Shown piece by piece: positions 43,635-55,000 of a DNA stretch of 64,000 bases. How positions within the stretch are numbered: the first letter of the stretch is position 1; every line of letters begins with the position of its first letter. Made by a program: the position numbers and the translations under genes. Origin of the DNA: Endotrypanum monterogeii. Its lineage: Eukaryota; Euglenozoa; Kinetoplastea; Trypanosomatida; Trypanosomatidae. The stretch lies in assembly GCA_000333855.2 (NCBI GenBank), contig CM007346.1, forward strand, positions 1,673 through 65,672, given 5' to 3'. A model generated the notes under the pieces. It was not told the DNA's origin. It saw only the letters and a program-made list of their open reading frames with translations, and made no database searches.

Positions 43635-44745
43635 GTGATTTGTTTCCAGTGAGCTAATACGACACTGCCACACGGCACACATGCACAAAGGAGGCTTCGA
43701 GAGTGTCGATGGCGGAAAGGAGGAGAAGCAAGCTGTCACGAAATCAGCCGCTGAGAATAGAGCAGTGAATTGGCGATATTTTTATAGGCTATTACCTCAA
43801 CTAAAGACACGCAGCAACTTTTTGTGCGCACGCAGGTTTGATGAGAAATTTTTCTTTTTTTTCTTTTTTCTTTTTTTTGGGGGGGAAGAGGGTGTCAATG
43901 GGTGCAGACAGAAACGCCACACAACTTATCCCAAGCTGTGCTCAGACCTCTGCTCACCCGTCGTATATTCCTGCGCCGCAGCATCACAGAAGTGAGTTGG
44001 GAAAGGAGAAAGAATAGTAGATTTTGGGGATCACAGATGATAAAGCCTGCAAGAAAGCCACGACGGCAAGCAAACTAAGAAAAGAAAATGTGAGCCCAGG
44101 GACACCTAGAGGATCTCACATTCCACTGAATAAAAAGTGAGGTTGCACCTACTACGCCTCGGATTTGAGTGGCAGGATTCGACCCAGTGGCAATGGCAGA
44201 AACCATAAAGTATTCATGTCTCGGTGGAGGCGAGAGGGCATGGTGCAGTCGAGTGTAGGCTGCAGAGAAATGCGCATAAAGATAGCCTTCTTGGGAGTGC
44301 TTCAGTGAAGAAAGGGGAGGGTGTTATGCGTATGTGTGAGCCCGAAGGGGGTTTGGAGAGAGAAGAAAAGAAAGCAAGAAAACATACTTGCACGTTTCCA
44401 GGATTTGTTCAGCGTACGTAAAAACATATTTTCTTTTCACAAAAATGTGGGGACTTTCGATGGCGTTAGGCGAGGGTTCAGCTGAAGCGACCGCTCTCCC
44501 CCCCTCCTCCTGCTCCTTCTTCTCCTTCCATTTTAATCTTACTCGATCTTCTGCTGACGGAAAAGTGAGGTAGTGCAACGGCGAAGGGTGACTGCCGTTG
44601 TGTGTCGTTTATCGGCTGGATCACGCACCGAAACCCCCTTCATTGCCCATCAAGCCGCAGCAAACGTCAATAGACATCGCCGACCAGCTCACGTATCATC
44701 ATAGAGTGCTGTAATCCCCGCGATCTGGTCGTGCCACTGCACCGT
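43635..44745. other. Spacer, no gene seen
   Basis: Contains a T8-G7 junction at 43871-43885 within a longer T/C-rich stretch from about 43848. A T-arm-like GGATTCGACCC near 44176 was checked and has no tRNA around it. Nothing coding recognised. Confidence 0.5.
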
Positions 44746-45879
44746 TTAAAAAACTTGCCGCACGCCATCTCTTTCTTGAGCATCACCACGTGCTTTCGCG
44801 GAGGCCTGAATAAGCGCTGCTAACGCTTCGTCGAGGTCGAGGCATTCAGCCAGCTTCATCACATTCGCTTGGCAATCCCCACGGAAGAGTACATCACGGC
44901 AAATATCAGGGTGGTTGTTGTAAGAGCAGTACTGCGCGTAACCATCGCTAGAGCTTGACGTCGATACTTCGTCGGCCTCGCTGCTTGGGAACGAGGGCTC
45001 TACCTCGTGTTCCTGCAGAGTCACACCTTGTACCGGCGCCGGAGAGCGAGTTTGTGACGAGGGCAAGGACGAGACGCCTTCCTCCGCAGCTGAGTCATGT
45101 AAAGTGTAGGGTGGGTCCTCGGGAAAGCGGAAGAGAAATCCCCCAACGCGTTCGCGGTTTATCAGTACGCGGGGTACCGACTTTGGAACGAAACACGGTA
45201 GTGATGCGAACGGATGCACCTGCAGCGATGTCCCGATTATGATGAGAAGCTCTGCGATCGGCGCATCATGATGCAGCGCTTCAAAAAATGCGTCTGGTAA
45301 ACTCTCACCGAAAAAAACCACGTTTGGTTTGACGATACCGCCGCAGGTAGAGCAACGGGAGACGACACCACTCATTGCCTCTAGATAGTTTTGCTCAATG
45401 CTAAAGGGTGTAAGACAGTCGATGCACGCAGCCGCCGCGAAGGAACCGTGCGCTTCTACAAGAAGCTCTGGTGAGATTCCCGCGGCCCGCTCGAGACCGT
45501 CGATGTTTTGAGTGCAGCAGCGCAGCAGACGGCCTTCGTCTTGTAAAAGTCGAATAAAATGGTGCACTGGTGTCGGTTGGAAATGACCAGGCCATAGATT
45601 CATTTCCTTGGCAATACTGTAGAATACCTCTGGTTTTTCGCGTAGCAAGGTCAGAGAGAAAGCGTCAGTCGGGTCGTCGAGATTGTACTTACCAAGATTG
45701 GCGTAGATACCAGTGTCTGGTGAGCGAAAATCCGGGATGCCGGCAGCCACGCTGGCTCCCGCTCCCACGAGGACGAGAATACGCCGCACATCTTTTTTCT
45801 TGATATACCGAGCGACGCCCGCCAAGGTGGGCTCTCCAAGGACATGCTCCTGGAGTGGCGCTGCCGGAGACACCTCCAT
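44746..45879 (-). CDS. SIR2rp1: NAD-dependent SIR2 deacetylase, SIR2rp1
   Basis: A 377-residue class I sirtuin very close to Leishmania SIR2rp1 (373 residues). NAD-binding GAGASVAAGIPDFRS (39-53), TQNIDG (123-128), catalytic His144 in EAHGSF, zinc cysteines Cys152/Cys155 and Cys176/Cys179, and IIIGTSLQVHPF are all present, so it should be active. The family deacetylates lysines (and is reported to ADP-ribosylate tubulin) using NAD; Leishmania SIR2rp1 is largely cytosolic. An insert rich in Ser, Glu and Pro (about residues 265-320) interrupts the C-terminal part, as in Leishmania. The start at 45879 (MEVSPAAPLQEHVLGEPTL) matches the family. Confidence 0.95.
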   Translation of the reverse strand: MEVSPAAPLQEHVLGEPTLAGVARYIKKKDVRRILVLVGAGASVAAGIPDFRSPDTGIYANLGKYNLDDPTDAFSLTLLREKPEVFYSIAKEMNLWPGHFQPTPVHHFIRLLQDEGRLLRCCTQNIDGLERAAGISPELLVEAHGSFAAAACIDCLTPFSIEQNYLEAMSGVVSRCSTCGGIVKPNVVFFGESLPDAFFEALHHDAPIAELLIIIGTSLQVHPFASLPCFVPKSVPRVLINRERVGGFLFRFPEDPPYTLHDSAAEEGVSSLPSSQTRSPAPVQGVTLQEHEVEPSFPSSEADEVSTSSSSDGYAQYCSYNNHPDICRDVLFRGDCQANVMKLAECLDLDEALAALIQASAKARGDAQERDGVRQVF

Positions 45880-45923
45880 CTCAGTGTTATAAAGAGAAGG
45901 AAGAGGGGTATATAATTTTTCCC

Positions 45924-46009
45924 CTGAGAGAAAAGATCGGCGCGTGATGCAGTCGATGCCCACACGCGTGCGGTGAGGGAGAGGGAGGAAGGAGATGGGG
46001 AGAGAAGAA
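45924..46009 (-). promoter_or_regulatory. Candidate trans-splice acceptor of SIR2rp1
   Basis: A 36-base nearly pure pyrimidine tract on the sense strand (purine-rich plus strand about 45974-46009) is followed by the first AG at 45924-45925, about 45 nt before the start codon. This would give a short 5' leader after spliced-leader addition. The exact acceptor is inferred. Confidence 0.4.
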
Positions 46010-46397
46010 TCAAGTACCTTTTCTGCAGACTGAGCCCAAGCACTGCCACCACAAACAAAATGAAGGCTGAGCGGTGGTGCAGGGATTGTGTGTGTGTAGA
46101 GCAGACGGAGAGGTGTAACTGGTGAACGACGTTCCGATCAGGCGAGGGGAAGCCAGCCAGCAGCGTGAACGTGCGAATCGAGTTTGATGAAATGAGGAGT
46201 ACAGTCAGAGGTAAAAAGGTGTATTGATGAGCTGCCACATACTCATCAGTGCACGCTGCCAAGCAAAGACTACGGAAAAAAAAAACTGGGGCTGCTGCAC
46301 TCAACGTTTAGGAGTCATCTGCGAAGAAAAAATCTTCTACCATGATGAAAACAATAATCGATAGGGGGAACGGGGAGACTAACGGTGGACTTCCCGA

Positions 46398-46431
<34 letters not shown>

Positions 46432-46510
46432 GAGAAAGGAATCGACGGCCCATCGCTCGCCAGTGCGTTGGCGAGTTGACGAATATCCTACGGGGGCGTC
46501 TTTCAGCATG
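46010..46510. repeat. Spacer with (CA)n
   Basis: CA tract at about 46399-46429. No gene seen. Confidence 0.6.
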
Positions 46511-47455
46511 TTAACACTGGCTCAGAATAGCGTTGCGCGCGACTTTCTCGCTTTGGTCAAGACACCAAGTGTGTGAAATCGATGGGTCCTCTTCGATAAT
46601 AGAGAGACCGAGTCGGGGGCATATGGCCTTCAAAGTATCGACAAAAGAAAGTGGTACCCACCCGTCGTCCTTGACAAAATACAGGACGAGACGCTCCTGC
46701 ACGCGCCGCAGGAGAGAGACGTCGGGCTGCAGTAACATATGATACTCTGACCCTCCCATGAACAAAGAGTTTGCCAAAGCACGATGGTTGAAATGACGCG
46801 CCAACGTCTTGGCCAGTGAGGGGGGAAGCTTCGGTGTCGACCGGGTAATGAGGAAAAGCCTCAAGGAATATGGTACGAGTCCCAGTAGCGCCGCGAACAT
46901 CGCCAGTACCCACTGTGCAAAGGAGCTTCCCAAAAAGGAAAGACGGCGACCGTTGGGGGTTTCACGGAAGTTTGATAGAACAGGGCACAATCCGAAGCAC
47001 TTTTTAATGGATGGATACCGCGCCACCATCTGCAGTGCCACGAAGCCCCCAATACTATGGCCGGCGACGTAGACGTTTCCGTTATACCTGACTTCCGTAT
47101 TTTTGTTCACGACGGCAGCAACAAAGCTGTCAGCAATGTCAATCTGCTCAGGAAGCGCGAAGACGCGACCTCCGTTGAGTTCAGTGAAACTTTGGCCAGC
47201 ATAGCCCATCACAAGTACGTCAAATCTGTTTTCAGCTAGGTAAGCACACAGCGGCTCGTACCAGTGTACAAGTCCAGGATTGCCAGGGAAGAATATGAGA
47301 ACATTCCGAAGTGTGCTGTGGGGCCTACGCGCATCCTTGGACTTCCCCTCACTCGTCAGGGACTGCAGAAGGTCGGGGGAGCTCTGAAGCACATCGACAA
47401 CGGCACCGCCAGCTGCTGGGGTCTTCCACGTCACCATAGTGTTTTGAGAGGACAT
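46511..47455 (-). CDS. Alpha/beta hydrolase, LDAH (lipid-droplet-associated hydrolase) family
   Basis: A 314-residue hydrolase. The oxyanion-loop motif LIFFPGNPGLVHWYEPL (about 53-69) is diagnostic of the LDAH/UPF0554 family. The nucleophile elbow is GHSIGG with Ser134. The likely acid is in VKDDGWVPL and the likely base in ISHTWCL near the C-terminus. A hydrophobic stretch (about 185-205, FAQWVLAMFAALLGLVPYSL) fits lipid-droplet or membrane association known for the family. The substrate (sterol esters or triacylglycerol proposed elsewhere) is unproven. The start at 47455 (MSSQNTMVTW) is taken because the upstream extension translates TA-rich leader (YIYIHKDIYLY). Confidence 0.85.
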   Translation of the reverse strand: MSSQNTMVTWKTPAAGGAVVDVLQSSPDLLQSLTSEGKSKDARRPHSTLRNVLIFFPGNPGLVHWYEPLCAYLAENRFDVLVMGYAGQSFTELNGGRVFALPEQIDIADSFVAAVVNKNTEVRYNGNVYVAGHSIGGFVALQMVARYPSIKKCFGLCPVLSNFRETPNGRRLSFLGSSFAQWVLAMFAALLGLVPYSLRLFLITRSTPKLPPSLAKTLARHFNHRALANSLFMGGSEYHMLLQPDVSLLRRVQERLVLYFVKDDGWVPLSFVDTLKAICPRLGLSIIEEDPSISHTWCLDQSEKVARNAILSQC

Positions 47456-48620
47456 TTGTTTACATATACATGTATATAAGTATATATCTTTATGTATGTA
47501 TATGTATAAGCGAGAACAGAGCGTGAAGGAGACGCGGGCGCTTTGTGAACGTACCACAGCGAGAGGTGCAATCAGAAAGTCGTGCACGGGCAAAAGCAGT
47601 GCGAGCGGGACCCAGGCCCCAGAAAAGGCGGAAGAAGAAGAGGGAGGAAACCTTGGAGCGTGTAGATAAAGACGACCCACACCGTAGAGACGGTAGACCC
47701 CGTATAACAAGCCTCCTTTGGGGGATTCTTGAAGTCAGGCCTCTGTGAGGCTCAAAGGTCGGGTGTTGACGTGACAGCCAACACCCATGACCCCAACACA
47801 ACACACTCAAACGCGACGAGGTGATAACAACCATGTGGAAGAGGAGTTGATGGCAGGAAAGGGATTAACCTATACTCCAAAGCCGGGCGATAAAGCGAAA
47901 GGCAAGCAGCGAGTGAAGAAAACTAAGGAAGTCACAGTGACAATGTAAAGCGATATCTATAAAAATACCTATCACATTTCACCTACCACAATACGTCAAC
48001 GCATTCCGCAGGCAAATGAAAAAAAAAAAAATATGCAGTAAAAATAGCTACACGATTTTACAGAAAGGAAACCTAACGCAGCAAAAAAAAATAAAAAAGC
48101 GAGTTCAAGTGAAGATCAGCTTCCTTCCTCTCCTCCTTTTTTTTAGAGGAGACAGCTCAAGATTCCATAACCACGGGGGCGAAGCGTATAAGTAGGAAAA
48201 CGTGCACAGTTCACGTAGGTGGTGTGCATATATTGCGGAGACGTCTTGAGGAATTCCCAATCGAATCTAGCGAGCAGTCATGTTGACCTGTGATACCGGT
48301 GCACGCGTTTTCGATTTCTCTGAGGGTGTGCCTGGAACCAGGTGCAGCGGCAGGAAAGGGTTCCCACGTTCCCTTTTTTTTTTTTTTTTGGGGGGGGGGA
48401 ATGGGCTAACTGCATTCAATGAAAGATGCGGAGAAAATTGGCGACATGCTTCCCCATACCGTCTTTTCGACCGCTCATCGGTGTGCAACTGCTTTCCGGG
48501 CATGGGTACAGGGCAGCAGCGTTGCAAGATCGCTCTGCACATTCCTCCCGTACAAGAGTTGAACTTGCTCACCCTGTGTGGGCGAAAAGGGATGGACCAG
48601 AATTTGAGTGACTACGTGCT
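47456..48620. other. Spacer, no gene seen
   Basis: TA-rich near 47460-47505, A-runs near 48018-48031, and a T16-G10 homopolymer junction at 48374-48399. Nothing coding recognised. Confidence 0.5.
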
Positions 48621-49604
48621 TTAACTGGTTGTGGTCGAATGCTCTCTAACCGGTGGCGCTCTTGTCGAGGGCTTTCGCCAGTCGAGGGCCTGGAGAAGGG
48701 GTGCATACAGTGTCGTGAGGTACGACTCTAGCGCGCAGTCTGGCTCCAGACCGTCGGGGTCGCGCACAATCAGCGTAGCGCTCCGAGGAGAGGCGAAGCC
48801 GATCCATACAGGGCGATCAATCATAAAGAGGCCATCTGGGCCAAGACGAGTCACAGTGACTTGAGATGGAAAAGCGCACTCGGAAAATAGCTGTGCAATA
48901 GCAACATCCTTGGCTTGGTCACGATAGCAGGAGGTGCTAAGACGGTATTCGGCTATTTTGGGAGCAACGAGTGTTTTGTATTTGTGCTGCGCAGCCGCCA
49001 GCTTTCCGTAGGCGTCGGGCACGGAATTCCCTGTTGTCCCTGAACCTACCGGATTTACGTCACTGTCGCCCGCTGGAGAGGCATGGGATTCGCAGAGGTT
49101 ACGCCAGGCCAGCTGCGTCAGAAGAGTTGCGCTCTCCTGACGGAGTCTGGCACATTCCTTCCGCAGCGCAGCTAGCTCTGCAGCCTCACTACTAGCATTT
49201 TCTTTAGGAGTGCCGCATTGACATGACGGAGTAAGCGATACTGTTGGGTCTGACAAAGCGCTTGAGGAGCGAGGGGACGCTGGTAGACGAAAGCCGAGCA
49301 GGCGCAGCGAAGTGCGCTCCTCACGCGTGAAGCCAGTACTGCGGTACTCTTTTATTTCCAGGAACCGGCTGTGGAGTCGCGCTGTATCAGCCCACATGTG
49401 TTTCATGTCTTCTGACGCACGAGAGGATATCGCGACCGCATGAGCGTCAGAGCAGGATTTATTGGTCCCGCACACAAGTTGCGCCAAGTACCACTGTCTT
49501 TGGTACGCCGCCTCCAGGGCCCGAAACGATGCCTCTGTGAGGGGGAGGTCATCTGGGCTCTCAGAATCCATCTGTCTTGCGACCGACGAGTCTCTCAGCT
49601 CCAT
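48621..49604 (-). CDS. Hypothetical protein with coiled coil (327 aa)
   Basis: Not recognised. The 327-residue product (MELRDSSVARQMDSESPDD) has an N-terminal helical region (about 23-85), a Ser/Pro/Cys linker, and a short coiled-coil heptad stretch (SEAAELAALRKECARLRQESATLLTQL, about 139-165, broken here only for description). A more globular C-terminal part follows, with VTRLGPDGLFMIDRPVW, SATLIVRDPDG and LESYLTTLYAPLLQALDW. No signal peptide or membrane span. It looks like a structural or adaptor protein; function unknown. Confidence 0.7.
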   Translation of the reverse strand: MELRDSSVARQMDSESPDDLPLTEASFRALEAAYQRQWYLAQLVCGTNKSCSDAHAVAISSRASEDMKHMWADTARLHSRFLEIKEYRSTGFTREERTSLRLLGFRLPASPRSSSALSDPTVSLTPSCQCGTPKENASSEAAELAALRKECARLRQESATLLTQLAWRNLCESHASPAGDSDVNPVGSGTTGNSVPDAYGKLAAAQHKYKTLVAPKIAEYRLSTSCYRDQAKDVAIAQLFSECAFPSQVTVTRLGPDGLFMIDRPVWIGFASPRSATLIVRDPDGLEPDCALESYLTTLYAPLLQALDWRKPSTRAPPVREHSTTTS

Positions 49605-50856
49605 GATTGAACGAACGTTTCGGTGTGTCTGCGAACAGATGAACCTAAAACTGGCATGCGAGCAACGAGTCGGGTAACTCTTTGTGACGATCGTAGAGGC
49701 ACAAAGCGGTAGCGGTATGAGAAAGATACAAGCAGACGAGGACCTTTGGGGACTCTAGACCTTGCGCTCCAGGGGTGGGGGGGGGCTTTCCACCCCGGTA
49801 TCTGTCAGTGTGGAGGTTTATAGATGCTTGTGCTTGAAGATGACCAAGAAAACGCTGGGACAGCGTAGAGATCCCCTACGATTTTTTTACCGTGCCATGC
49901 ATAGGGGCTGGGAGGGGTGTACAGAACTTCGATGATTAGATGCCTTTGTGCGTGAGCTGCTCCAGATATGCACCTCTCACTTAGTAGTGGCGTTGTGATG
50001 AGATTGGGGCGGAAGGAAGCATGAATAAATTGTTTCAGTGAAGTGATCTTATCGATCTTGATGTAAAAAAAAAAAAACGACCACTCTGGCCACAGTGAAT
50101 TTGTGCCCGGGATAAGCAAACAGGGTCAGCCGGTGCAGGTAGAAACTTATTGCATGGGCAGTTGATGCAGCAGTGACTCAGGTGAAGGTAATAAACACGA
50201 TAGGAAGTAACCTCTATCTCCCTCCCCCTCCCATGAAAGCTTCTGGTCATACACGGTTGAGGGAAACACGCACGATACTGCTTCTCGAGCGCTTTCGGTC
50301 ACTCCCCGCTGCCATATGCTCACTGGAGTGACTACAGAGTGTGCCTCTCATCACTTCACACGCCAAACAGCAGATGTACATGAAACAAGTGTTTGCATGT
50401 GAGCGTTTGCTCTGCTCAGAATGATGGTTGTATGTTGGACGCGAAGCACCCTGCATGTACACAAACACTTACACACACACACACACACAGACACAGACAC
50501 ACACAGTGACCGAAGAGGGGGAGGGGGAGGGGGAGTTCCCGCCATTTCTACCAAGGGGGGGGGAGTTTCGTGGGTATTCATCACCACCACAATACAGAAA
50601 GAGAAACACGAACATCGCGAAATGGAGACAAGGGCGGGGATAGAATGGAACCAGTGACAGTCTAGCCCATGTGTGTTGCCAACGGTATTCCCCACCCTAC
50701 ACCGTACACCCAATGGCTCGTCAGCACAGCACTGAAAAAGAGCTTCAACAACTTCGACGTCATCAAATATGCAAAAACGCATACAAAGGAATCATTGCCA
50801 GATCTTCACACAATCACACAAAGAGACAACTCTACTCAATCGCCGAATTCGACAGC
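49605..50856. repeat. Spacer with G-runs and (CA)n
   Basis: G-run near 49777-49787, A-run at about 50066-50078, imperfect CA tract near 50470-50505 and a GAGGGGG block near 50514-50535. No gene supported. Confidence 0.55.
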
Positions 50857-51405
50857 CTACTTGAGCGGGCGCACGCTCACTGAAATGCCGGGTATCATGG
50901 AAAGTGTGGACATAAGGTACTTCTCCATAGCTGCATTGTGTTTACTTTGGTGAGCCCACACCTCTATGCGTACGGACTCCTTGTACATGGCGCTGCTCTT
51001 GTGTCCTACGCGCACGATATCGCACAGGGGTTCCCCATTGCAGGCATCACGACTAATGGCCTCCCCAAGAACAGCCGCGAGAACATACGTCATGGCCTCG
51101 CGACACTGCGTTTTGGTTTTGCAGAAGATACAAAAGCGCGTCCCGCCTGGAAAGCTTTCAAACTGTGGGGCAATCTTGTTCCTTGAAAACACAAGGTTGT
51201 CGTCGAAGGGCAGTAGTGTAATCGGTGGCAGCGTATTGATGGTGCTGTACACTTCCTCAATGGTGGTGACATACCCGAGCTCCTTGGCCTCAGACTCGTA
51301 CTCGTTGCCCTTGGAAGCAGGGATATAGAAAACAAACCATTTGCTTTTGAGCGGGTGTAGCGCAGATGCTTGACTTGCCTCCCTAATGGAACTGCTATCA
51401 GACAT
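50857..51405 (-). CDS. EIF4E6: Translation initiation factor eIF4E, EIF4E6-type
   Basis: A 182-residue eIF4E homologue, the size of trypanosomatid EIF4E6, whose Leishmania gene I recall on chromosome 26 a few genes beyond SIR2rp1, as here. It has HPLKSKWFVFYIP (Trp23) as the fold's first strand, TTIEEVYSTINTLPPI where eIF4E has TVEDFWALYNHI, and a C-terminal VRIEVWAH strand. Compared with mammalian eIF4E, the cap-stacking Trp56 appears to be Tyr35 and Trp102 appears to be Phe82; the eIF4G-contact Trp73 is Tyr53. This alignment is by eye. In T. brucei EIF4E6 associates with an EIF4G5 complex. The start at 51405 (MSDSSSIREASQ) is chosen over a hydrophobic upstream extension. Confidence 0.85.
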   Translation of the reverse strand: MSDSSSIREASQASALHPLKSKWFVFYIPASKGNEYESEAKELGYVTTIEEVYSTINTLPPITLLPFDDNLVFSRNKIAPQFESFPGGTRFCIFCKTKTQCREAMTYVLAAVLGEAISRDACNGEPLCDIVRVGHKSSAMYKESVRIEVWAHQSKHNAAMEKYLMSTLSMIPGISVSVRPLK

Positions 51406-52077
51406 AACGATGAAAAGAAAATCTCCCTTCTGAGTTTGTGTGCACGCGCAACGTTTTCGGTCGACCCCAGCGGGGAGGTAGAGTACAAGAGCAATCACGG
51501 CAATCACAAGTGAGGATACGAATGTCGACTGGAGCAGCGACGGTGATCCTAATCGACCGATTTTGCTTGTGTATGGAAATTTAAAAAAAAAGAGAACGAA
51601 ACAGCTGAATAGACTGCAGGAAAACAGAAAGGATTGGAGGGGAGGGAGGGAGGGAGGGAGGGAGGGGGGGTAACCGATAGAAAACGAGATAACTCGATGA
51701 CCACAATTGTACTAGTGAGTGTGATGGTGCATACGTTCGGCCTCTTCAAGACAACGCGCGTGGCACATACCACGACTGTGTCCCTGTCAGTATCGATGCC
51801 GGACGCACAGACATCAGTTCCTCCCATGAACACGAGCGTTTGCGTGTGCGTTGAGGCTGGCGTACATGAGAGAATAAATGGCCATGGCAGATAGAGCAAG
51901 AGGAAACAAATTATAATAACCCAAAGGAAAAAAAAATGTGTGAAGAATGCATTTCGTACACAGGAGTTGCTTCACCCCCCGCCCCCGCCGGTGAATGCGT
52001 CTGCTTGTTTTGTTTTTAGTCTCTTCGACCTTTTTTTCTACTTGTCATTCGCCTGTATGCCAACCCCTCTCAACTTT
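51406..52077. repeat. Spacer with GGGA repeats
   Basis: GGGA block at about 51635-51670, A-run at about 51581-51591. No gene supported. Confidence 0.55.
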
Positions 52078-55000
52078 TCACACGTGCAGGCTTGACACAG
52101 AAAGATGACTTGCCATTGAAGCAGCAGCACAGCCGAGCCCGAGGGTGGCGGGTCGAAGAAGCGCCAGCATTTCGCGCCCGTGTTGTTGAATCACAGCATC
52201 GTGCAGGTCCACCTCCTCCCCGGCATGTTCCGCTGATGCGAGCGTACTCCTATGGCCGTCTTGAGGGGGCTGCCTTCGATAGGAGCACATGGCAGAAGCG
52301 AGCCTCTGAATGTTCTCGATATCCGTATCCGACAGGACCACTGCGCTCGCATCAGAAGACTGGAATAAGAACAGAACTACCCTGCCTAGTGCCGCAGCGC
52401 AAGCTGCCTTTGCCATCTCGTGAGGTGAAAGTCGGAAGACGTCACGGCAGAGATCACAGATAGCAGAGATGGGGACACGTGGATACATGGTCGAGGTATA
52501 TGCACCGAGAAAGTGTATGGCCGCCACTTGAACGAACGCGTCATGCGTGTTATGGCAGAGAGAAACGAGAACATTGTAGAGGGATGTGTGGTGGGTGCGC
52601 TGCAGGGAGTCGTCCACGTTGCGCAAAGTACGTCCATTCTCATCGTAGTCGGTCCAGGAGAGGAGAATATCAAGCACGCGCACGCGGAATCGGCACACTT
52701 TCGAGGCAGCCTCACTTCGCTTGGACCTCTTTGCCTCAATCGAAGGATTTAACCACGACGGCGGGTGATCTTCCACCAAGGCAACCCACAACAAATGAGC
52801 CATGTAACTTGAGTCCCTGGAGTCGAAACGAAACATGCCCAGCCAAGCTATGCAGTGAATCGCGCGCAAGGCTGCCCCTACATCCTCCACCTCGAAGAGG
52901 ACGCGCAGAAGAAGCTGCAGCAGTTCTTGTGTAGTTTCATACAGCGGCCACGGATCGATTACACCCCAGACGACATCGTCCACGCTACACGCAAGCATGG
53001 AAAGGGTGACAGCAACGTCCACAGCGACGCGGCAGTCTAACGCCGACTGCAGTTTTCCCAAGAGGTGTTGCCACTTCGTGCGAACCACAATGACTGTCTC
53101 GCCCTGACTGTGATCCTTGTCGCTTGAGTGACGTGGCGCCGCGCATGACGACGCAAGACGCTCCGCAATATGCTCGAGGAAGCGGTTCAGCGCTTGTTGA
53201 ACGCGAGTGGCAAGCCCCAACACTGCATCATCCTCGGCCACCTCGGAATACCACGCCCATCCAGACTGCGCAGACGTATTCGATGGTGCGAGGGTGGACA
53301 GAATGTTGCCAGCGCACCTCTGAAGGCGGACTAGTTGCTTGTCCGACTCAGTTTGAGGGTGTATTCTGTCGAGATGAGCTGCAACGTTCCCCGGAGAAAG
53401 AAGATGCTCCATCATCCCCAGAGCCCACCGGTAGAGCACACCAGAGAGTCCGAGAATGCGACCAAGAATCCCGAGGGTGGAAATAAGTGACCCATCTTGG
53501 GATCCGAAGAGGGCCTCAGATGTCGCCTCCAGTGCCAGACGTTCTAAGAGCAAAACCAGCGGCGAGGTATCGCTTTCCATGCTCAGCACATTCCTAGTTG
53601 TTGCACTTGCCAGACCTAAACAAGTGGCCTCAGGGAGCCTCGGTGTCTGTGGCAGAGTCAGCGTCTCCATTCCCGTAGCGAACAGCTCCACGTGACACCG
53701 CTCCACGATAACACCCACACATGCGTGGACAAAATCAGAGACGGTGGATGCGACATCAAACAGCAGCCACTGTAACCCTTTCACGAGATACTCACGCTCG
53801 CAAACCTCCTCTCTGTAGCACAGACGCGGTCGCACGATATCTCCCACCACGTAGCTGTATGGACGTGCCTCGCTGCAGGCAACCACAAACGCGTGCGCAC
53901 AGAAGTCGTAAAGCGACGGGTTTGCAAGCAACTCAGTCAACAAACCCCGCAGTGCCGATGGCAGCGTCGGTGAAACATGCCACGCTGCGCCGCCGCCACC
54001 GTCGCCTCTGGCCAGCGGGAGAGCGCAGAGGTTGAGAATGCCGGCGGCGGTCGGAGGCAAGATCCGCGTGAGGGTGTCGCCGCCGGCGCCCAGGGATACC
54101 CCTTTGACGAGTGACTTGAGGCGAAGAAGTGCTGCGATAGCGTCCTCCTCACCAACAGGGGTGTCCCGACGCAGAGAAAGGCAACCGAATCCTGGTGTGA
54201 GGACGTATTTATTTGCGTAGAAAGCCTGGCGGTACAGGTGCGCAAACTCACGTGACCCACGAGGGACAAGTCGTAAGAGGGCGTTGAGCACCACTGTGAC
54301 ACCAAGGTGCAGGCGCTGCTCAAGAGTTTCAGCGGGCAGCCGCTTCTCCAGAGCATCCAAGTGCGCTAGAAACCGAGGTCGCACCACAGGAGTGGATGTC
54401 GAGGCGACACCGGTGTTGGCGTCGGCGTGCCCCTCGAGGAGCGCAAGGAGCTGTGGGGCTAGTAGTCGCACCTGTTCTTCCCTCGACAAGGGTGCAGTGA
54501 CATGCGTCACGATTGTTTGTCCATCGAACTCCTCCGCTTTAAAGGATGAGGGGGGAATAGAATGGGCGACAGACTGGTCGAGATGCTGCCGCCGCCATAA
54601 CGTGAGAGCCGGTGACGTTAGCAACTGGGCCAGCAGCTGCGCTGCCTCACGTGTCATGTCCGACTTGACTCGGTCGTTCAAGAGAAGCACACAAAACAAC
54701 GCTCGCACGCCGTTTGATCGAGTGAGCACAAGACCGGTCAGCGTGTCACTGAGGAGTCGCTTCTGACTTGAGAACCGCTCCTGCGCGAACAGGTTGGCGG
54801 CGATGCGATTCTCCGTCAGACCGGTGGGCTGTGGCTCCGCAGAAGGGGCAGTGGCCTCTTTCAGCGCTGTGGTGGTTGTCACTGGCGAAGTTGAGACGCC
54901 GACATCGAGAAGGGGGTAGAGTGCCTCAAGCACCAGATGCACTGGAATTGCTGAGCTGGACCAACATGTGTACAGAAACACCAGTCCGCAGAAGCGACGT

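Noticed and set aside
44165..44240. GGATTCGACCC resembling a tRNA T-arm
   Set aside because: No matching acceptor stem, anticodon arm or D-arm at the right spacing on either strand.
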